A program made the position numbers and the translations under genes. Source: Enterobacter ludwigii (lineage in GTDB: Bacteria; Pseudomonadota; Gammaproteobacteria; Enterobacterales; Enterobacteriaceae). From it: 64,000 bases of DNA. Positions 55,407 through 64,000 of the stretch are shown here, in pieces (positions within the stretch are counted from its first letter, which is position 1; each line of letters begins with the position of its first letter). Location of the stretch: positions 4,278,001 to 4,342,000 of the forward strand of contig CP083824.1 of the NCBI GenBank assembly GCA_023023105.1, given 5' to 3'. The notes beneath the pieces are model-generated. The model made no database searches and had not been told where the DNA came from. It saw only the letters and a list, made by a program, of their open reading frames with translations.

Positions 55407-56495
55407 TTACGCCTGCTGACAATCAGCGATAGCGCCAAGAACGACATCGTGCGGCACTCCGCCGCGCACTTCACTCTTCCCTATTGCAAGCGGGAGTACA
55501 AGACGCATCTCACCTGCCAATACTTTTTTATCGCGCATCATGTGGGGTAAATACGCTTGTGCCGACATCTCTTGCGGCCCGGTCACCGGCAAGCCTGCAC
55601 GCTCAAGCAGCGCGATGATGCGCGCCGTTTCATCCGGTTTAAACTGCCCCAGACGTTCAGAGGTGCGAGCAGCCATCACCATTCCGGCAGCAACCGCTTC
55701 ACCGTGAAGCCAGTTACCGTAACCCATTTCGGCTTCAATCGCGTGACCAAACGTATGCCCAAGATTCAGTAAAGCACGTAAGCCCGTTTCACGCTCGTCT
55801 GCTGCGACAACTTCCGCTTTCAGCTCACAACAACGACGGATGCAATATGCCAGTTTGGCCTCATCCAGGCGCAGCAACGCATCCATATTCTCTTCAAGCC
55901 AGTCAAAGAACTCGCCATCCAGAATAATGCCGTATTTGATCACTTCCGCAAGACCCGAAGCCAGCTCGCGCTTCGGCAGCGTTTTCAGACAGTCGAGATC
56001 CACCACCACCGATGCGGGCTGGTAGAATGCGCCAATCATGTTTTTGCCAAGCGGATGGTTGACCGCAGTTTTGCCGCCAACAGAAGAGTCGACCTGAGAC
56101 AGCAACGTAGTCGGAATCTGAATAAAACGGACACCACGTTGATAGCTTGCAGCCGCAAAGCCGGTGAGATCGCCCACAACACCGCCGCCCAGGGCAAGCA
56201 ATGTTGTATCGCGACCATGCGGTTTTTGCAGCAATGCGGTAAAGACGGTATCCAGTACCGTCAGACTTTTATACTGCTCGCCATCGGGCAGAATGACACT
56301 GTCGACTTTTACGCCCGCCTGCTCTAGCAGGTGGCGTACACGGTCAAGATAAAGCGGAGCCAGCGTCTCGTTGGTGACCAGCATCGCCTGATCACCCGCT
56401 TTCAGTGGTAAAAAGGAAGCTGGGTCGTTAAACAAACCAGCCGCGATGGTGATAGGGTAACTACGTTCCCCGAGAGTAACTGTAATCCTCTCCAT
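55407..56495 (-). CDS. aroB: 3-Dehydroquinate synthase
   Basis: Second step of the shikimate pathway: converts DAHP to 3-dehydroquinate with NAD and a divalent metal. The 362 residues contain [15 protein letters not shown] near 71 and [19 protein letters not shown] near 104. The metal ligands are Glu in EVIKYG near 184 and the histidines of [15 protein letters not shown] near 247. It is 57 nt after aroK, with which it forms the aroKB pair. Confidence 0.98.
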   Translation of the reverse strand: MERITVTLGERSYPITIAAGLFNDPASFLPLKAGDQAMLVTNETLAPLYLDRVRHLLEQAGVKVDSVILPDGEQYKSLTVLDTVFTALLQKPHGRDTTLLALGGGVVGDLTGFAAASYQRGVRFIQIPTTLLSQVDSSVGGKTAVNHPLGKNMIGAFYQPASVVVDLDCLKTLPKRELASGLAEVIKYGIILDGEFFDWLEENMDALLRLDEAKLAYCIRRCCELKAEVVAADERETGLRALLNLGHTFGHAIEAEMGYGNWLHGEAVAAGMVMAARTSERLGQFKPDETARIIALLERAGLPVTGPQEMSAQAYLPHMMRDKKVLAGEMRLVLPLAIGKSEVRGGVPHDVVLGAIADCQQA

Positions 56496-56552
56496 GACGC
56501 GACATCCACCTTTAATGCTTTTACCCGCAGGCGAGTGTATATAAAGCCAGAA

Positions 56553-57074
56553 TCAGTTGCTTTCCAGCATATGAATAATCTGGTTTGCAACCACTTTAGC
56601 GCTCTGATCGTCAGTACGAATGGTCACATCAGCAATCTCTTCGTACAGCGGATTGCGTTCATCGGCCAACGCTTCCAGAACTTCGCGTGGTGGCGTTTCA
56701 ACCTGCAGCAGCGGGCGCTTTTTATCACGCTGCGTACGTGCCAGCTGTTTCTCGATGGTCGTTTCAAGATAGACCACTACGCCACGGGCGGAGAGACGGT
56801 TGCGGGTTTCGCGAGATTTTACAGAGCCGCCGCCTGTTGCCAGCACAATGCCCTGTTTTTCCGTGAGTTCGTTGATCACTTTTTCTTCTCGGTCACGGAA
56901 ACCTTCTTCGCCTTCTACGTCGAAAACCCAGCCCACATCAGCTCCGGTTCGTTTCTCAATCTCTTGATCAGAATCGTAAAATTCCATATTGAGTTGTTGA
57001 GCTAACTGACGCCCAATAGTGCTTTTGCCGGCACCCATAGGCCCAACCAGAAAGATATTGCGTTTCTCTGCCAT
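56553..57074 (-). CDS. aroK: Shikimate kinase I
   Basis: Phosphorylates shikimate at the 3-hydroxyl with ATP. The ATG at 57074 gives 173 residues starting [20 protein letters not shown], the E. coli length. An upstream in-frame start would add 18 residues without precedent. The P-loop is GPMGAGKS near 11. The shikimate-binding pattern [16 protein letters not shown] is near 33, and [12 protein letters not shown] near 81. The 286 nt before hofQ hold its promoter; no other gene was seen there. Confidence 0.97.
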   Translation of the reverse strand: MAEKRNIFLVGPMGAGKSTIGRQLAQQLNMEFYDSDQEIEKRTGADVGWVFDVEGEEGFRDREEKVINELTEKQGIVLATGGGSVKSRETRNRLSARGVVVYLETTIEKQLARTQRDKKRPLLQVETPPREVLEALADERNPLYEEIADVTIRTDDQSAKVVANQIIHMLESN

Positions 57075-57360
57075 TTTATCGGTACTACTAAGACTATTCG
57101 TTAATGGTAATCCCCGCTTCGCAGACACCCAGCGTAGCAGGACATGAACTGAAACCTCATATGCAATAGAGCGAGAGTCAGACTAAAAATTATCTCAATA
57201 CTCCGGCTTGTTTGGCAACTGATTAAATCACCGCGCCGGGCGCATAAGGTAATAAGACGTAAGTCCAACTCAAATCGGTACTCCTTGTATGCTAATTCAT
57301 GCCCCACGTCAAACATCTGCAACAAACTGAATGCAAAATCATTGCGGGGATCGTTACCCG

Positions 57361-58599
57361 TCAGTGAATACCGACCAGACGTGGTGTAATAAACACCACT
57401 AACTCACGCCGTTCGTTGTCTTTTCCATCATGACGAAAAAGCTGCCCAATCCAGGGGATGCGACCCAATCCCGGCACGCTATCGCTGCCGGTTTTGTTCT
57501 TCTGCGAAAAAATTCCACCCAGCGCCAGTGTTTCTCCGCTTTTTACCTCCACCTGCGTTTCGATCTCCTGTTTGTCGATCGCCAGCGTTTCACCGTCAGC
57601 CTGCTGCAGCACCTGCCCCGGCATATTTTCACTGATGTGTAATTTCAGACGCACGCGTCCCCCCGGCAATACCACGGGCGTCACCTCCATCCCTAATACC
57701 GCCTCTTTAAACTCAACGGAGGTCGCCCCGCTTTCACCGCTTGAAACCTGATACGGGATCTCACTCCCCTGTTTGATGCTGGCCGGTTGCATGTGCGAGG
57801 CCAGCAGTCGCGGGCTGGCGATGATATCAACCTGCTGTTTTTGCTCCAGTGCTGACAACTCCAGATCCAGCAGCCGACCATTAATTCGCCCGATATTAAA
57901 ACCCACGTGGCTGGTGGCGCTGGCTACGGAAAGATCGCTGCCAAGAGTGGTGAACTGACCAACTTTGCCCGCGTCGGTGGCGTCGGCGAGATTCCACTTC
58001 ACCCCTAGCTCACGCAGGCTTTTTTCATTGATGGTCACAATATGCGCCGCAAGCTCTACCTGCTCGACGGGAATATCCATCTGAGCGGCCCAGCGCTGCA
58101 GCGTATCCACCACCGTCTTATTATCCCGAACCAACAGGCGGTTAGTGCGCTTGTCGAGTGATAAACTTCCCTTTGGGCTCAGGAGTTTTTCGGCTGCTTT
58201 TTGTAGCTCCCCGGCATCGGAGTAAGAAAATGAGAGACTTTGTGAGACCAGCGGGGCATCCAGCTGCCGACGCGTCCGCTCCTGCTCTGAACGCTCCCGC
58301 TGTTCGCGCTGCCAGGCCGCAGTATGGACATAAAAAATGCCACCCTCCTCCCGTATAACAAGTCCGGCGCTGGTGACCACCGTCTGTAGCGCTTGTCGCC
58401 AGGGGATGCGCGTCAGGTTAAGTGAAAGCGAGCCGCTAACATCCGGTGATACCACCAGATTACGGTTCTCCTGCGCGACCAGTGCCTGTAGCACCTGAAC
58501 CACAGGAACATCATCCACCACCAGCGTGACGGGTTTTGGTACGGTGGCCCACAGCGGTTGGCAGAACGCCAGCAGCAACAGCATTATCCTTAAGTTCAT
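57361..58599 (-). CDS. hofQ: Secretin-like DNA-uptake protein HofQ
   Basis: Outer-membrane secretin homolog, related to ComE/PilQ, needed in E. coli for using extracellular DNA as a nutrient. The ATG at 58599 gives 412 residues with signal peptide MNLRIMLLLLAFCQPLWA, the same length as in E. coli. N-domains (about 25-200) precede the secretin core with VGFNIGRINGRLLDLELSAL near 245 and the C-terminal GETLALGGIF and ELVVFITPRLV. Its start lies 89 nt inside hofP in another frame. It is the last gene of hofMNOPQ. Confidence 0.95.
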   Translation of the reverse strand: MNLRIMLLLLAFCQPLWATVPKPVTLVVDDVPVVQVLQALVAQENRNLVVSPDVSGSLSLNLTRIPWRQALQTVVTSAGLVIREEGGIFYVHTAAWQREQRERSEQERTRRQLDAPLVSQSLSFSYSDAGELQKAAEKLLSPKGSLSLDKRTNRLLVRDNKTVVDTLQRWAAQMDIPVEQVELAAHIVTINEKSLRELGVKWNLADATDAGKVGQFTTLGSDLSVASATSHVGFNIGRINGRLLDLELSALEQKQQVDIIASPRLLASHMQPASIKQGSEIPYQVSSGESGATSVEFKEAVLGMEVTPVVLPGGRVRLKLHISENMPGQVLQQADGETLAIDKQEIETQVEVKSGETLALGGIFSQKNKTGSDSVPGLGRIPWIGQLFRHDGKDNERRELVVFITPRLVGIH

Positions 58600-58915
58600 T
58601 TTTAATCGTTCCTTCTCGTTGCCACGTCCATTGTCCAGGTTCACATGTGTCACCCACATCAACAACCAGTGCTGACTCATTGATGGCTTTTACCTGCCAG
58701 CCCACCGGGAAGCGCTGATGCGTTTTCAGGCGATACCAGCGCTTTTGCCCATCCTGTAAGATGCCAACCGTTTCATGACCCGCCACCATACCGCGGTAGT
58801 GCCACTGCAACAGTTGACCACGACTGCAAGGATCGTCCGGCGGGCGAAACGGATCGCGCATACCGGTCAATGTCAGCACCGAACAAACCAGCAAGCAACG
58901 CACACTATTTCGCAT
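58511..58915 (-). CDS. hofP: DNA-utilisation protein HofP
   Basis: Small exported or membrane-anchored protein of the hof cluster, 134 residues from the ATG at 58915. It starts with a hydrophobic signal-like segment (RCLLVCSVLTLTG) followed by the conserved MRDPFRPPDDPCSRGQ, as in PilP-like proteins. The cysteine pair DDPC and GDTCEP resembles the family. An upstream extension of the frame has no similarity. It overlaps hofO by 11 nt and hofQ by 89 nt. Confidence 0.85.
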   Translation of the reverse strand: MRNSVRCLLVCSVLTLTGMRDPFRPPDDPCSRGQLLQWHYRGMVAGHETVGILQDGQKRWYRLKTHQRFPVGWQVKAINESALVVDVGDTCEPGQWTWQREGTIKNELKDNAVAAGVLPTAVGHRTKTRHAGGG

Positions 58916-59366
58916 GATCTGACTCCAGCTCCAGCCGCAGGCGTAACAACGCATCCTGTGGCGCAATAGCGAAAGCCGCGACCTGCACATCCCGCTGTGC
59001 CAGCAGGGAAAAAATGGTCGGGATCGCCGGCCATTCAGCATCCAGCGTCAGTTCTCCTCCCCTTTGCGACGGCTTCCAGTGAACCAATTTCATACCGTCC
59101 CCCTGAAAATCGAGCGGTGAAAAGGGCTGCATCTCCTGCACTTTCGGAGAGGCTGGGCTAAAAGGTATCTTACTGGCTGCGGGCCATAGCGATGCATTAG
59201 CCCGCGCATCCTGCATCAATTGCCGCTGGAGCTCAGCACACAGCCTGTCTACTGGGTGGAGCAACATGCTCCATGCGGCCAGCCCGGCAAAGAGAATACT
59301 CAGACACCAGCAAAGCACCCGATGCCATGGACGGTTTTCACACCAGCGTTCCAACAGGGTGTCCAC
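58905..59366 (-). CDS. hofO: DNA-utilisation protein HofO
   Basis: Inner-membrane protein with one N-terminal TM helix (VLCWCLSILFAGLAAWSMLL, about 18-37) and a periplasmic domain, the PilO-like partner of HofN. It has 153 residues; sequence conservation in this family is low, and the call rests on order and topology. It lies 3 nt after hofN and overlaps hofP by 11 nt. Confidence 0.85.
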   Translation of the reverse strand: MDTLLERWCENRPWHRVLCWCLSILFAGLAAWSMLLHPVDRLCAELQRQLMQDARANASLWPAASKIPFSPASPKVQEMQPFSPLDFQGDGMKLVHWKPSQRGGELTLDAEWPAIPTIFSLLAQRDVQVAAFAIAPQDALLRLRLELESDHAK

Positions 59367-59369
59367 ACG

Positions 59370-59864
59370 TTACCTCTCACTTTTCAGATTAAATGTGAAC
59401 ATCCAGTGTCCCTGGCTATCCTGGCGGATCTCCCCTGCGGGTCCTGTCGTGAACCCGTCGAGTTGTCCAGGTACGTCACGCAGCGCAGAAAGAGCTGGCA
59501 GGGTAGTGGCATACCCGATAAGCATCAGAGCAGGAGGCTGGTAACGCAGTTCAGTCAGCCAGACCTGCGGCGGCATGACGCTGGCAAGTGATTCCAGCAC
59601 CGGTTGCCATGCGTGTCGTTGACGTTTCAGTGCAGGCATCGGCACCTCTGTGGTCAGCGTCTGGCGAGACATAAGCGTGTGACGCACGGACTGCATTCCC
59701 GCCAGTTCAGCTCGCAGAGCGTGCAGCCTCACCAGGTGGTTTATCCTCAGGCAGAAAATGACCATCAGCATCACCAGCCATGCGCCGACGAACATCGCGC
59801 CCCAGAAACGCAGACAACGCGCCCGCCGTTGCTGTCGCCACGGTATAAAGTTCGTCATGTTCAC
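59370..59864 (-). CDS. hofN: DNA-utilisation protein HofN
   Basis: PilN-like bitopic protein, 164 residues. The N-terminal motif NFIPWRQQRRARCLRFWG is the family hallmark. One TM helix follows (about 21-41), then a periplasmic coiled and globular part. Start options are the GTG at 59864, which overlaps the hofM stop by 4 nt, or the ATG at 59858; both fit coupled translation. It lies between hofM and hofO. Confidence 0.87.
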   Translation of the reverse strand: MNMTNFIPWRQQRRARCLRFWGAMFVGAWLVMLMVIFCLRINHLVRLHALRAELAGMQSVRHTLMSRQTLTTEVPMPALKRQRHAWQPVLESLASVMPPQVWLTELRYQPPALMLIGYATTLPALSALRDVPGQLDGFTTGPAGEIRQDSQGHWMFTFNLKSER

Positions 59865-60637
59865 TCAGGGACCTCGCTCATGGCCAACGCCAGCGCGACG
59901 GTGTAATCAGCACCGCATTCCGGTAGCGGGGCATGGCAGCGCTCCAGGGTTTCCCATGGGTCACGTCGGCTATCAAACAGCGCGATATCGCCCGGACTCA
60001 GAGCCAGCAGCGCCGCCAGTTCCGTCACGTTTGCAGCTTCTGTGGTAAAGCGGCGTCCCCACTGATGACGCATAGCCCAAAGCCACTGATGTTCATCTCG
60101 CCAGGCGACGCAATACGCCGGGGCAACTGCGGGAAGAAGGTTCGCCAGTGCGCTGGCATCCGGGGTAATCGTAACCAGCCGCAAACGTAGCGTTTTCGCC
60201 AGCGCCAGGAGAGTTTCAACCTCTTTGTTTTGTGCGGCGGTAACATGAAATGTGTTGCTGAACGTGTCCTGCACGTAATCGAAACAGAGCGTTTCTGCTG
60301 GTATCTCCAGTTCGCGCGAGAGTGCCGCGCCCAGCCATGAAAGTTGCTCGCTGTCGCGCAGCGCAATGCCCGGGCGGGGAAGTGAGCGTTGCAGGGTGCG
60401 TGCTGCCGGGAAAGAGAGGAACACACGGTGGTGGTGCGGCAACGTCTTCCGCCAGTCGCGCAACGCGTCAACCAGCTGTTCTGGCTGGCATATTTTACCT
60501 TCCCGAATGACGCCTTCGGTCAGAGGGATTACCCACCAGCGACGCAAGCACCAGCCAGTTCTCTCCCGGGCCAATGCGACGATGAGCACCCTATCCTGTT
60601 GAATATGAACGCCCGTTTGCCATGTTTTGAAAGCCAT
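59861..60637 (-). CDS. hofM: DNA-utilisation protein HofM
   Basis: PilM-like cytoplasmic actin-fold protein that would dock to the HofN N-terminus. It has 258 residues, close to the 259 of E. coli, starting MAFKTWQTGVHIQQDRVLIV with the phosphate-1-like segment RVLIVALARERTGW. It is the first gene of hofMNOPQ. It is divergent from mrcA across 120 nt, an arrangement conserved in E. coli. Confidence 0.9.
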   Translation of the reverse strand: MAFKTWQTGVHIQQDRVLIVALARERTGWCLRRWWVIPLTEGVIREGKICQPEQLVDALRDWRKTLPHHHRVFLSFPAARTLQRSLPRPGIALRDSEQLSWLGAALSRELEIPAETLCFDYVQDTFSNTFHVTAAQNKEVETLLALAKTLRLRLVTITPDASALANLLPAVAPAYCVAWRDEHQWLWAMRHQWGRRFTTEAANVTELAALLALSPGDIALFDSRRDPWETLERCHAPLPECGADYTVALALAMSEVPE

Positions 60638-60757
60638 GCTTCACGATCTCCTTATCGCCCGTCACCGTGACGGCTATATCAATGAATCAGGCTTGCCTTT
60701 ATACTACCGCGCGATTGTTTAGAAACTGCCCAAGTGAAACCAAATGGGAAATCTCCG

Positions 60758-63310
60758 GTGAAGTTCGTAAAGTATTTATTCATCCTTGCAGTCTGTTGCA
60801 TTCTGCTGGGAGCAGGCTCGATTTACGGTTTGTACAAATATATTGAGCCACAGCTACCTGATGTCGCCACGCTTCGCGATGTACGACTCCAGATCCCGAT
60901 GCAAGTCTATAGCGCCGATGGCGAGTTGATGGCGCAGTATGGCGAGAAGCGCCGTATTCCGCTGACCTTAAACCAAATTCCACCTGTTATGGTGAAAGCC
61001 TTTATCGCCACTGAGGACAGCCGTTTTTACGAGCACCATGGTGTCGATCCGGTGGGAATTTTCCGTGCCGCAAGCATTGCGTTGTTCTCCGGTCATGCCT
61101 CTCAGGGGGCGAGTACCATTACGCAACAGCTGGCACGTAACTTCTTCCTCAGTCCGGAAAAGACGCTGATCCGTAAGATCAAAGAGGTCTTCCTTGCGAT
61201 CCGTATCGAGCAGCTGTTGAGCAAAGACGAGATCCTTGAGCTGTACCTCAATAAAATCTATTTGGGCTACCGCGCCTATGGTGTAGGGGCTGCCGCACAG
61301 GTGTACTTCGGTAAACCAGTTGAGCAACTCACCTTAAGCGAAATGGCAACCATCGCGGGTCTGCCGAAAGCGCCTTCTACGTTTAACCCGCTCTACTCGC
61401 TCGATCGCGCCACCGCGCGTCGTAACGTCGTTCTGTCCCGTATGTTGAGTGAAGGCTATATCAGCCAGAGCGAGTACGACCAGGCGCGTAATGATGTCAT
61501 TGATGCCAACTATCACGCCCCTGAGATCGCCTTCTCTGCCCCCTATCTGACCGAAATGGTTCGCCAGGAAATGGTGAATCGTTATGGTGATAAGGCCTAC
61601 GAAGATGGTTATCGCGTTTACACTACTGTTACCCGCAAGGTTCAGCAGGCAGCACAGGAAGCGGTGCGTAATAACGTGATGGATTACGATATGCGTCACG
61701 GCTATCGCGGCCCGTCAAACGTGCTCTGGAAAGTGGGCGAAAGCGCGTGGGACAGCAAAAAAATCACCGGTACGCTGAAAGCGCTGCCAACCTATGGTCC
61801 GCTCCTTCCTGCCGTGGTCACTCAAGCCGATCCTCAGGAAGCCGTTGCGACGCTCGCGGACGGCACCTCAGTCTCCCTGCGTATGGATGGCATCCGTTGG
61901 GCGCGTCCGTACCGTTCAGATACCCTGCAAGGTGCAACGCCGCGTAAAGTGACCGATGCGGTACAAACCGGACAGCAAATCTGGGTGCGCAAGGTAGGTG
62001 AGGCCTGGTGGCTGGCGCAAGTTCCGGACGTTAACTCGGCTCTGGTCTCCATTAATCCTCAGAACGGAGCTGTAATGGCCCTGGTCGGTGGGTTCGATTT
62101 TAACCAGAGCAAATTTAACCGTGCTACCCAGGCACTGCGTCAGGTCGGTTCCAATATCAAGCCGTTCCTCTACACTGCCGCGATGGATAAGGGCCTGACC
62201 CTTGCCAGCATCCTTAACGACGTTCCCATCTCTCGCTGGGATGCCGGTGCCGGTTCCGACTGGCAGCCGAAGAACTCTCCGGCGGAATATGCCGGCCCTA
62301 TTCGTCTTCGTCAGGGTCTGGGACAATCGAAAAACGTGGTAATGGTGCGTGCCATGCGCGCCATGGGCGTCGACTATGCTGCCGAGTATCTGCAACGCTT
62401 CGGTTTCCCGGCGCAGAACATCGTTCGCACCGAATCGCTGGCGTTAGGCTCAGCCTCCTTTACGCCGCTTCAGGTTGCACGCGGATACTCGGTAATGGCC
62501 AACGGTGGCTTCCTGATTGATCCGTATTTCATCAGTAAAATCGAGAACGATCAGGGCGGCGTACTGTTTGAAGCGAAGCCGAAAATTGCCTGTCCTGACT
62601 GCGATATTCCGGTCATTTACGGCAATACGCCGAAATCTGACGTGCTTGAGAACAAGGACATGGAAGACGTTGCCGTGTCTCAGGAGCAGCAGAACGGCGT
62701 AGTACCGCAGCCACAACTGGAACAGGCGAACCAGGCGCTGGTGGCGCAGACAGGTGCACAGGAGTATGCCCCGCATGTGATCAACACGCCGCTGTCGTTC
62801 CTGATCAAAAGCGCGCTGAATACTAACATCTTCGGTGAACCAGGCTGGCAAGGTACCGGCTGGCGTGCAGGACGTGATTTGCAGCGTCATGACATCGGCG
62901 GTAAGACAGGGACAACCAACAGCTCGAAAGATGCGTGGTTCTCCGGCTACGGGCCGGGTGTGGTGACCTCAGTCTGGATCGGTTTCGACGATCATCGTCG
63001 CGACTTAGGCCGTACAACGGCATCTGGTGCGATTAAAGATCAGATTTCCGGCTATGAAGGCGGTGCGAAAAGTGCGCAACCTGCCTGGGATGCCTATATG
63101 AAATCTGTTCTGGAAGGTGTTCCAGAGCAGCCGCTGACGCCACCGCCAGGCGTGGTGACAGTCAATATCGACCGCAGTACGGGCCAGCTCGCCAACGGCG
63201 GGAATAGTCGCGAAGAGTATTTCATCGAGGGCACGCAGCCAACCACACAGGCGGTGCATGAGGTGGGTACAGAGATTATTGATAACGGCGAAACGCACGA
63301 GCTGTTCTGA
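60758..63310 (+). CDS. mrcA: Penicillin-binding protein 1A
   Basis: Bifunctional peptidoglycan glycosyltransferase/transpeptidase of the inner membrane. The GTG at 60758 gives 850 residues beginning MKFVKYLFILAVCCILLGAG, the E. coli start and length; the GTG at 60734 would add eight. After the single TM helix comes the GT51 domain with catalytic EDSRFYEHHGVDP near 86 and GASTITQQLARN near 128. An OB-like domain follows, then the transpeptidase with active Ser in GSNIKPFLY near 473, and KTGTTNSS near 716. No departure from the family was noticed. Confidence 0.98.
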   Translation: MKFVKYLFILAVCCILLGAGSIYGLYKYIEPQLPDVATLRDVRLQIPMQVYSADGELMAQYGEKRRIPLTLNQIPPVMVKAFIATEDSRFYEHHGVDPVGIFRAASIALFSGHASQGASTITQQLARNFFLSPEKTLIRKIKEVFLAIRIEQLLSKDEILELYLNKIYLGYRAYGVGAAAQVYFGKPVEQLTLSEMATIAGLPKAPSTFNPLYSLDRATARRNVVLSRMLSEGYISQSEYDQARNDVIDANYHAPEIAFSAPYLTEMVRQEMVNRYGDKAYEDGYRVYTTVTRKVQQAAQEAVRNNVMDYDMRHGYRGPSNVLWKVGESAWDSKKITGTLKALPTYGPLLPAVVTQADPQEAVATLADGTSVSLRMDGIRWARPYRSDTLQGATPRKVTDAVQTGQQIWVRKVGEAWWLAQVPDVNSALVSINPQNGAVMALVGGFDFNQSKFNRATQALRQVGSNIKPFLYTAAMDKGLTLASILNDVPISRWDAGAGSDWQPKNSPAEYAGPIRLRQGLGQSKNVVMVRAMRAMGVDYAAEYLQRFGFPAQNIVRTESLALGSASFTPLQVARGYSVMANGGFLIDPYFISKIENDQGGVLFEAKPKIACPDCDIPVIYGNTPKSDVLENKDMEDVAVSQEQQNGVVPQPQLEQANQALVAQTGAQEYAPHVINTPLSFLIKSALNTNIFGEPGWQGTGWRAGRDLQRHDIGGKTGTTNSSKDAWFSGYGPGVVTSVWIGFDDHRRDLGRTTASGAIKDQISGYEGGAKSAQPAWDAYMKSVLEGVPEQPLTPPPGVVTVNIDRSTGQLANGGNSREEYFIEGTQPTTQAVHEVGTEIIDNGETHELF

Positions 63311-63319
63311 CAACAAAGC

Positions 63320-63346
63320 AAAACGGCAACCTCTGGTTGCCGTTTT
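63320..63346 (+). terminator. Terminator of mrcA
   Basis: Perfect 12-bp stem AAAACGGCAACC / GGTTGCCGTTTT with a TCT loop, ending in four T then GG. It begins 10 nt after the mrcA stop. The T-tract is short. Confidence 0.8.
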
Positions 63347-63356
63347 GGTGTTTGCT

Positions 63357-63397
63357 CCCTCTCCCGTGGGAGAGGGTTGGGGTGAGGGCATCAGGCC
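63357..63397 (+). repeat. Dispersed palindromic repeat, copy C
   Basis: CCCTCTCCC / GGGAGAGGG with a 2-nt loop, followed by TTGGGGTGAGGGCATCAGG. The third copy of the unit at 36119 and 50574. It lies between mrcA and the convergent nudE, ending just before the nudE stop. Confidence 0.85.
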
Positions 63398-63398
63398 A

Positions 63399-63959
63399 CT
63401 ACAGTCGCCCCTGCCCCTTCAACCACTCCCGTACCAGGAACAGTGCACTCACATTACGCGCTTCGTTAAAGTCCGGGTCTTCCAGCAAATCCATCAGGTG
63501 TGCTAACGGCCAGCGAACCTGCGGCAGCGGCTCCGGCTCGTCTCCTTCCAGCGATTCTGGATAGAGATCTTCGGCTACCACAATATTCATTTTGCTGGAA
63601 AAATAAGAGGGTGCCATACTCAGTTTTTTCAGGAACGACAGCTCATTCGCGCCAAACCCCACCTCTTCTTTCAGCTCGCGGTTTGCCGCTTCAAAGACGG
63701 TTTCACCCGGGTCGATAAGCCCTTTCGAGAACCCAAGCTCGTAAGACTCCGTTCCCACAGCGTATTCGCGGATCAAAATCAGATGATCGTCGACAATCGG
63801 CACAATCATCACCGCTTCGCGCGACGAGGGGCGCATACGCTCATAAACGCGACGCACACCGTTGCTGAACTCCAGGTCCACGCTTTCGACATTAAACAGG
63901 CGCGATTTTGCGACAGTTTCAACATTCAGAATGGTGGGTTTTTGTAGTGGTTTGCTCAT
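63399..63959 (-). CDS. nudE: ADP-sugar/ADP-compound hydrolase NudE
   Basis: Nudix hydrolase active on ADP-ribose, AP3A and NADH-type compounds. The 186 residues contain the Nudix box, beginning GLIDPGETVFEAANRELKEE near residue 100 and continuing VGFGANE, with all the conserved Glu residues. The N-terminus MSKPLQKPTILNVETVAKSR is as in E. coli. It is convergent with mrcA. Its promoter falls in the last 41 nt of the window or beyond. Confidence 0.97.
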   Translation of the reverse strand: MSKPLQKPTILNVETVAKSRLFNVESVDLEFSNGVRRVYERMRPSSREAVMIVPIVDDHLILIREYAVGTESYELGFSKGLIDPGETVFEAANRELKEEVGFGANELSFLKKLSMAPSYFSSKMNIVVAEDLYPESLEGDEPEPLPQVRWPLAHLMDLLEDPDFNEARNVSALFLVREWLKGQGRL

Positions 63960-64000
63960 CTTGATGGGTCTTAGCAGTGAGAACGGGCTTTATTGTGCGA

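Noticed and set aside
58916..59041. N-terminal extension of hofP
   Set aside because: It overlaps hofO in another frame and has no similarity to the family. The ATG at 58915 restores the usual 134-residue length and signal-like segment.

Overview
The window is a chromosomal segment of a member of the Enterobacterales, closest in gene content and order to Enterobacter, Lelliottia and other relatives of E. coli. Almost every protein can be recognised by sequence as the ortholog of an E. coli K-12 gene, in the K-12 order from def/fmt to nudE. I could not run searches, so the genus is an inference. No tRNA, rRNA, CRISPR array, insertion sequence or prophage was seen.

Layout. 1-5.4 kb: the end of def, then fmt, rsmB, trkA and mscL on the plus strand, meeting arfA, zntR and yhdN on the minus strand. 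5.4-19.3 kb: a minus-strand ribosomal protein block holding the S10 operon (rpsJ to rpsQ), the spc operon (rplN to rpmJ) and the alpha operon (rpsM to rplQ). Recognisable promoters, leaders and terminators lie between them. 19.4-20.8 kb: a short orphan prepilin peptidase (gspO), bfr and bfd; the K-12 gsp cluster and chiA are absent. 20.8-27.2 kb: the str operon (rpsL, rpsG, fusA, tufA) and the tRNA-thiolation genes tusBCD with yheO. 27.3-36.6 kb: fkpA, slyX, slyD, yheV, kefB, kefG, yheS, yheT, yheU, prkB and yhfA. 36.6-42.8 kb: crp, yhfK, argD, pabA, a fused yhfG-fic gene and ppiA. 42.8-50.6 kb: tsgA, a cytosine deaminase (codA), nirBD without nirC, cysG and the small lipoprotein yhfL. 50.6-64 kb: trpS-gph-rpe-dam-damX-aroB-aroK, the competence-like hofMNOPQ operon, mrcA and nudE.

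How the genes work together. The core is translation: ribosomal proteins, elongation factors, RNA polymerase alpha, SecY, formyl-Met-tRNA synthesis, 16S rRNA methylation, ribosome rescue and wobble-uridine thiolation. Around it lie potassium efflux (KefGB) and uptake (TrkA), the mechanosensitive channel MscL, iron storage (Bfr/Bfd), cytoplasmic nitrite reduction with its siroheme synthase, cell wall and division functions (MrcA, DamX), Dam methylation, shikimate-pathway enzymes and the global regulator CRP.

The least ordinary items are these. (1) The fic locus: the N-terminal half of the antitoxin YhfG is joined in frame to a Fic domain that has lost its own N-terminus. (2) nirC is missing from the nir operon, and a 49-nt palindrome lies in its place. 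(3) Three copies of one dispersed palindromic repeat each sit at a convergent gene junction. (4) codA has no codB beside it and lies between tsgA and nirB. (5) gspO is reduced to its peptidase half and has no secretion cluster. (6) An intrinsic terminator-like hairpin stands just upstream of the tsgA start.
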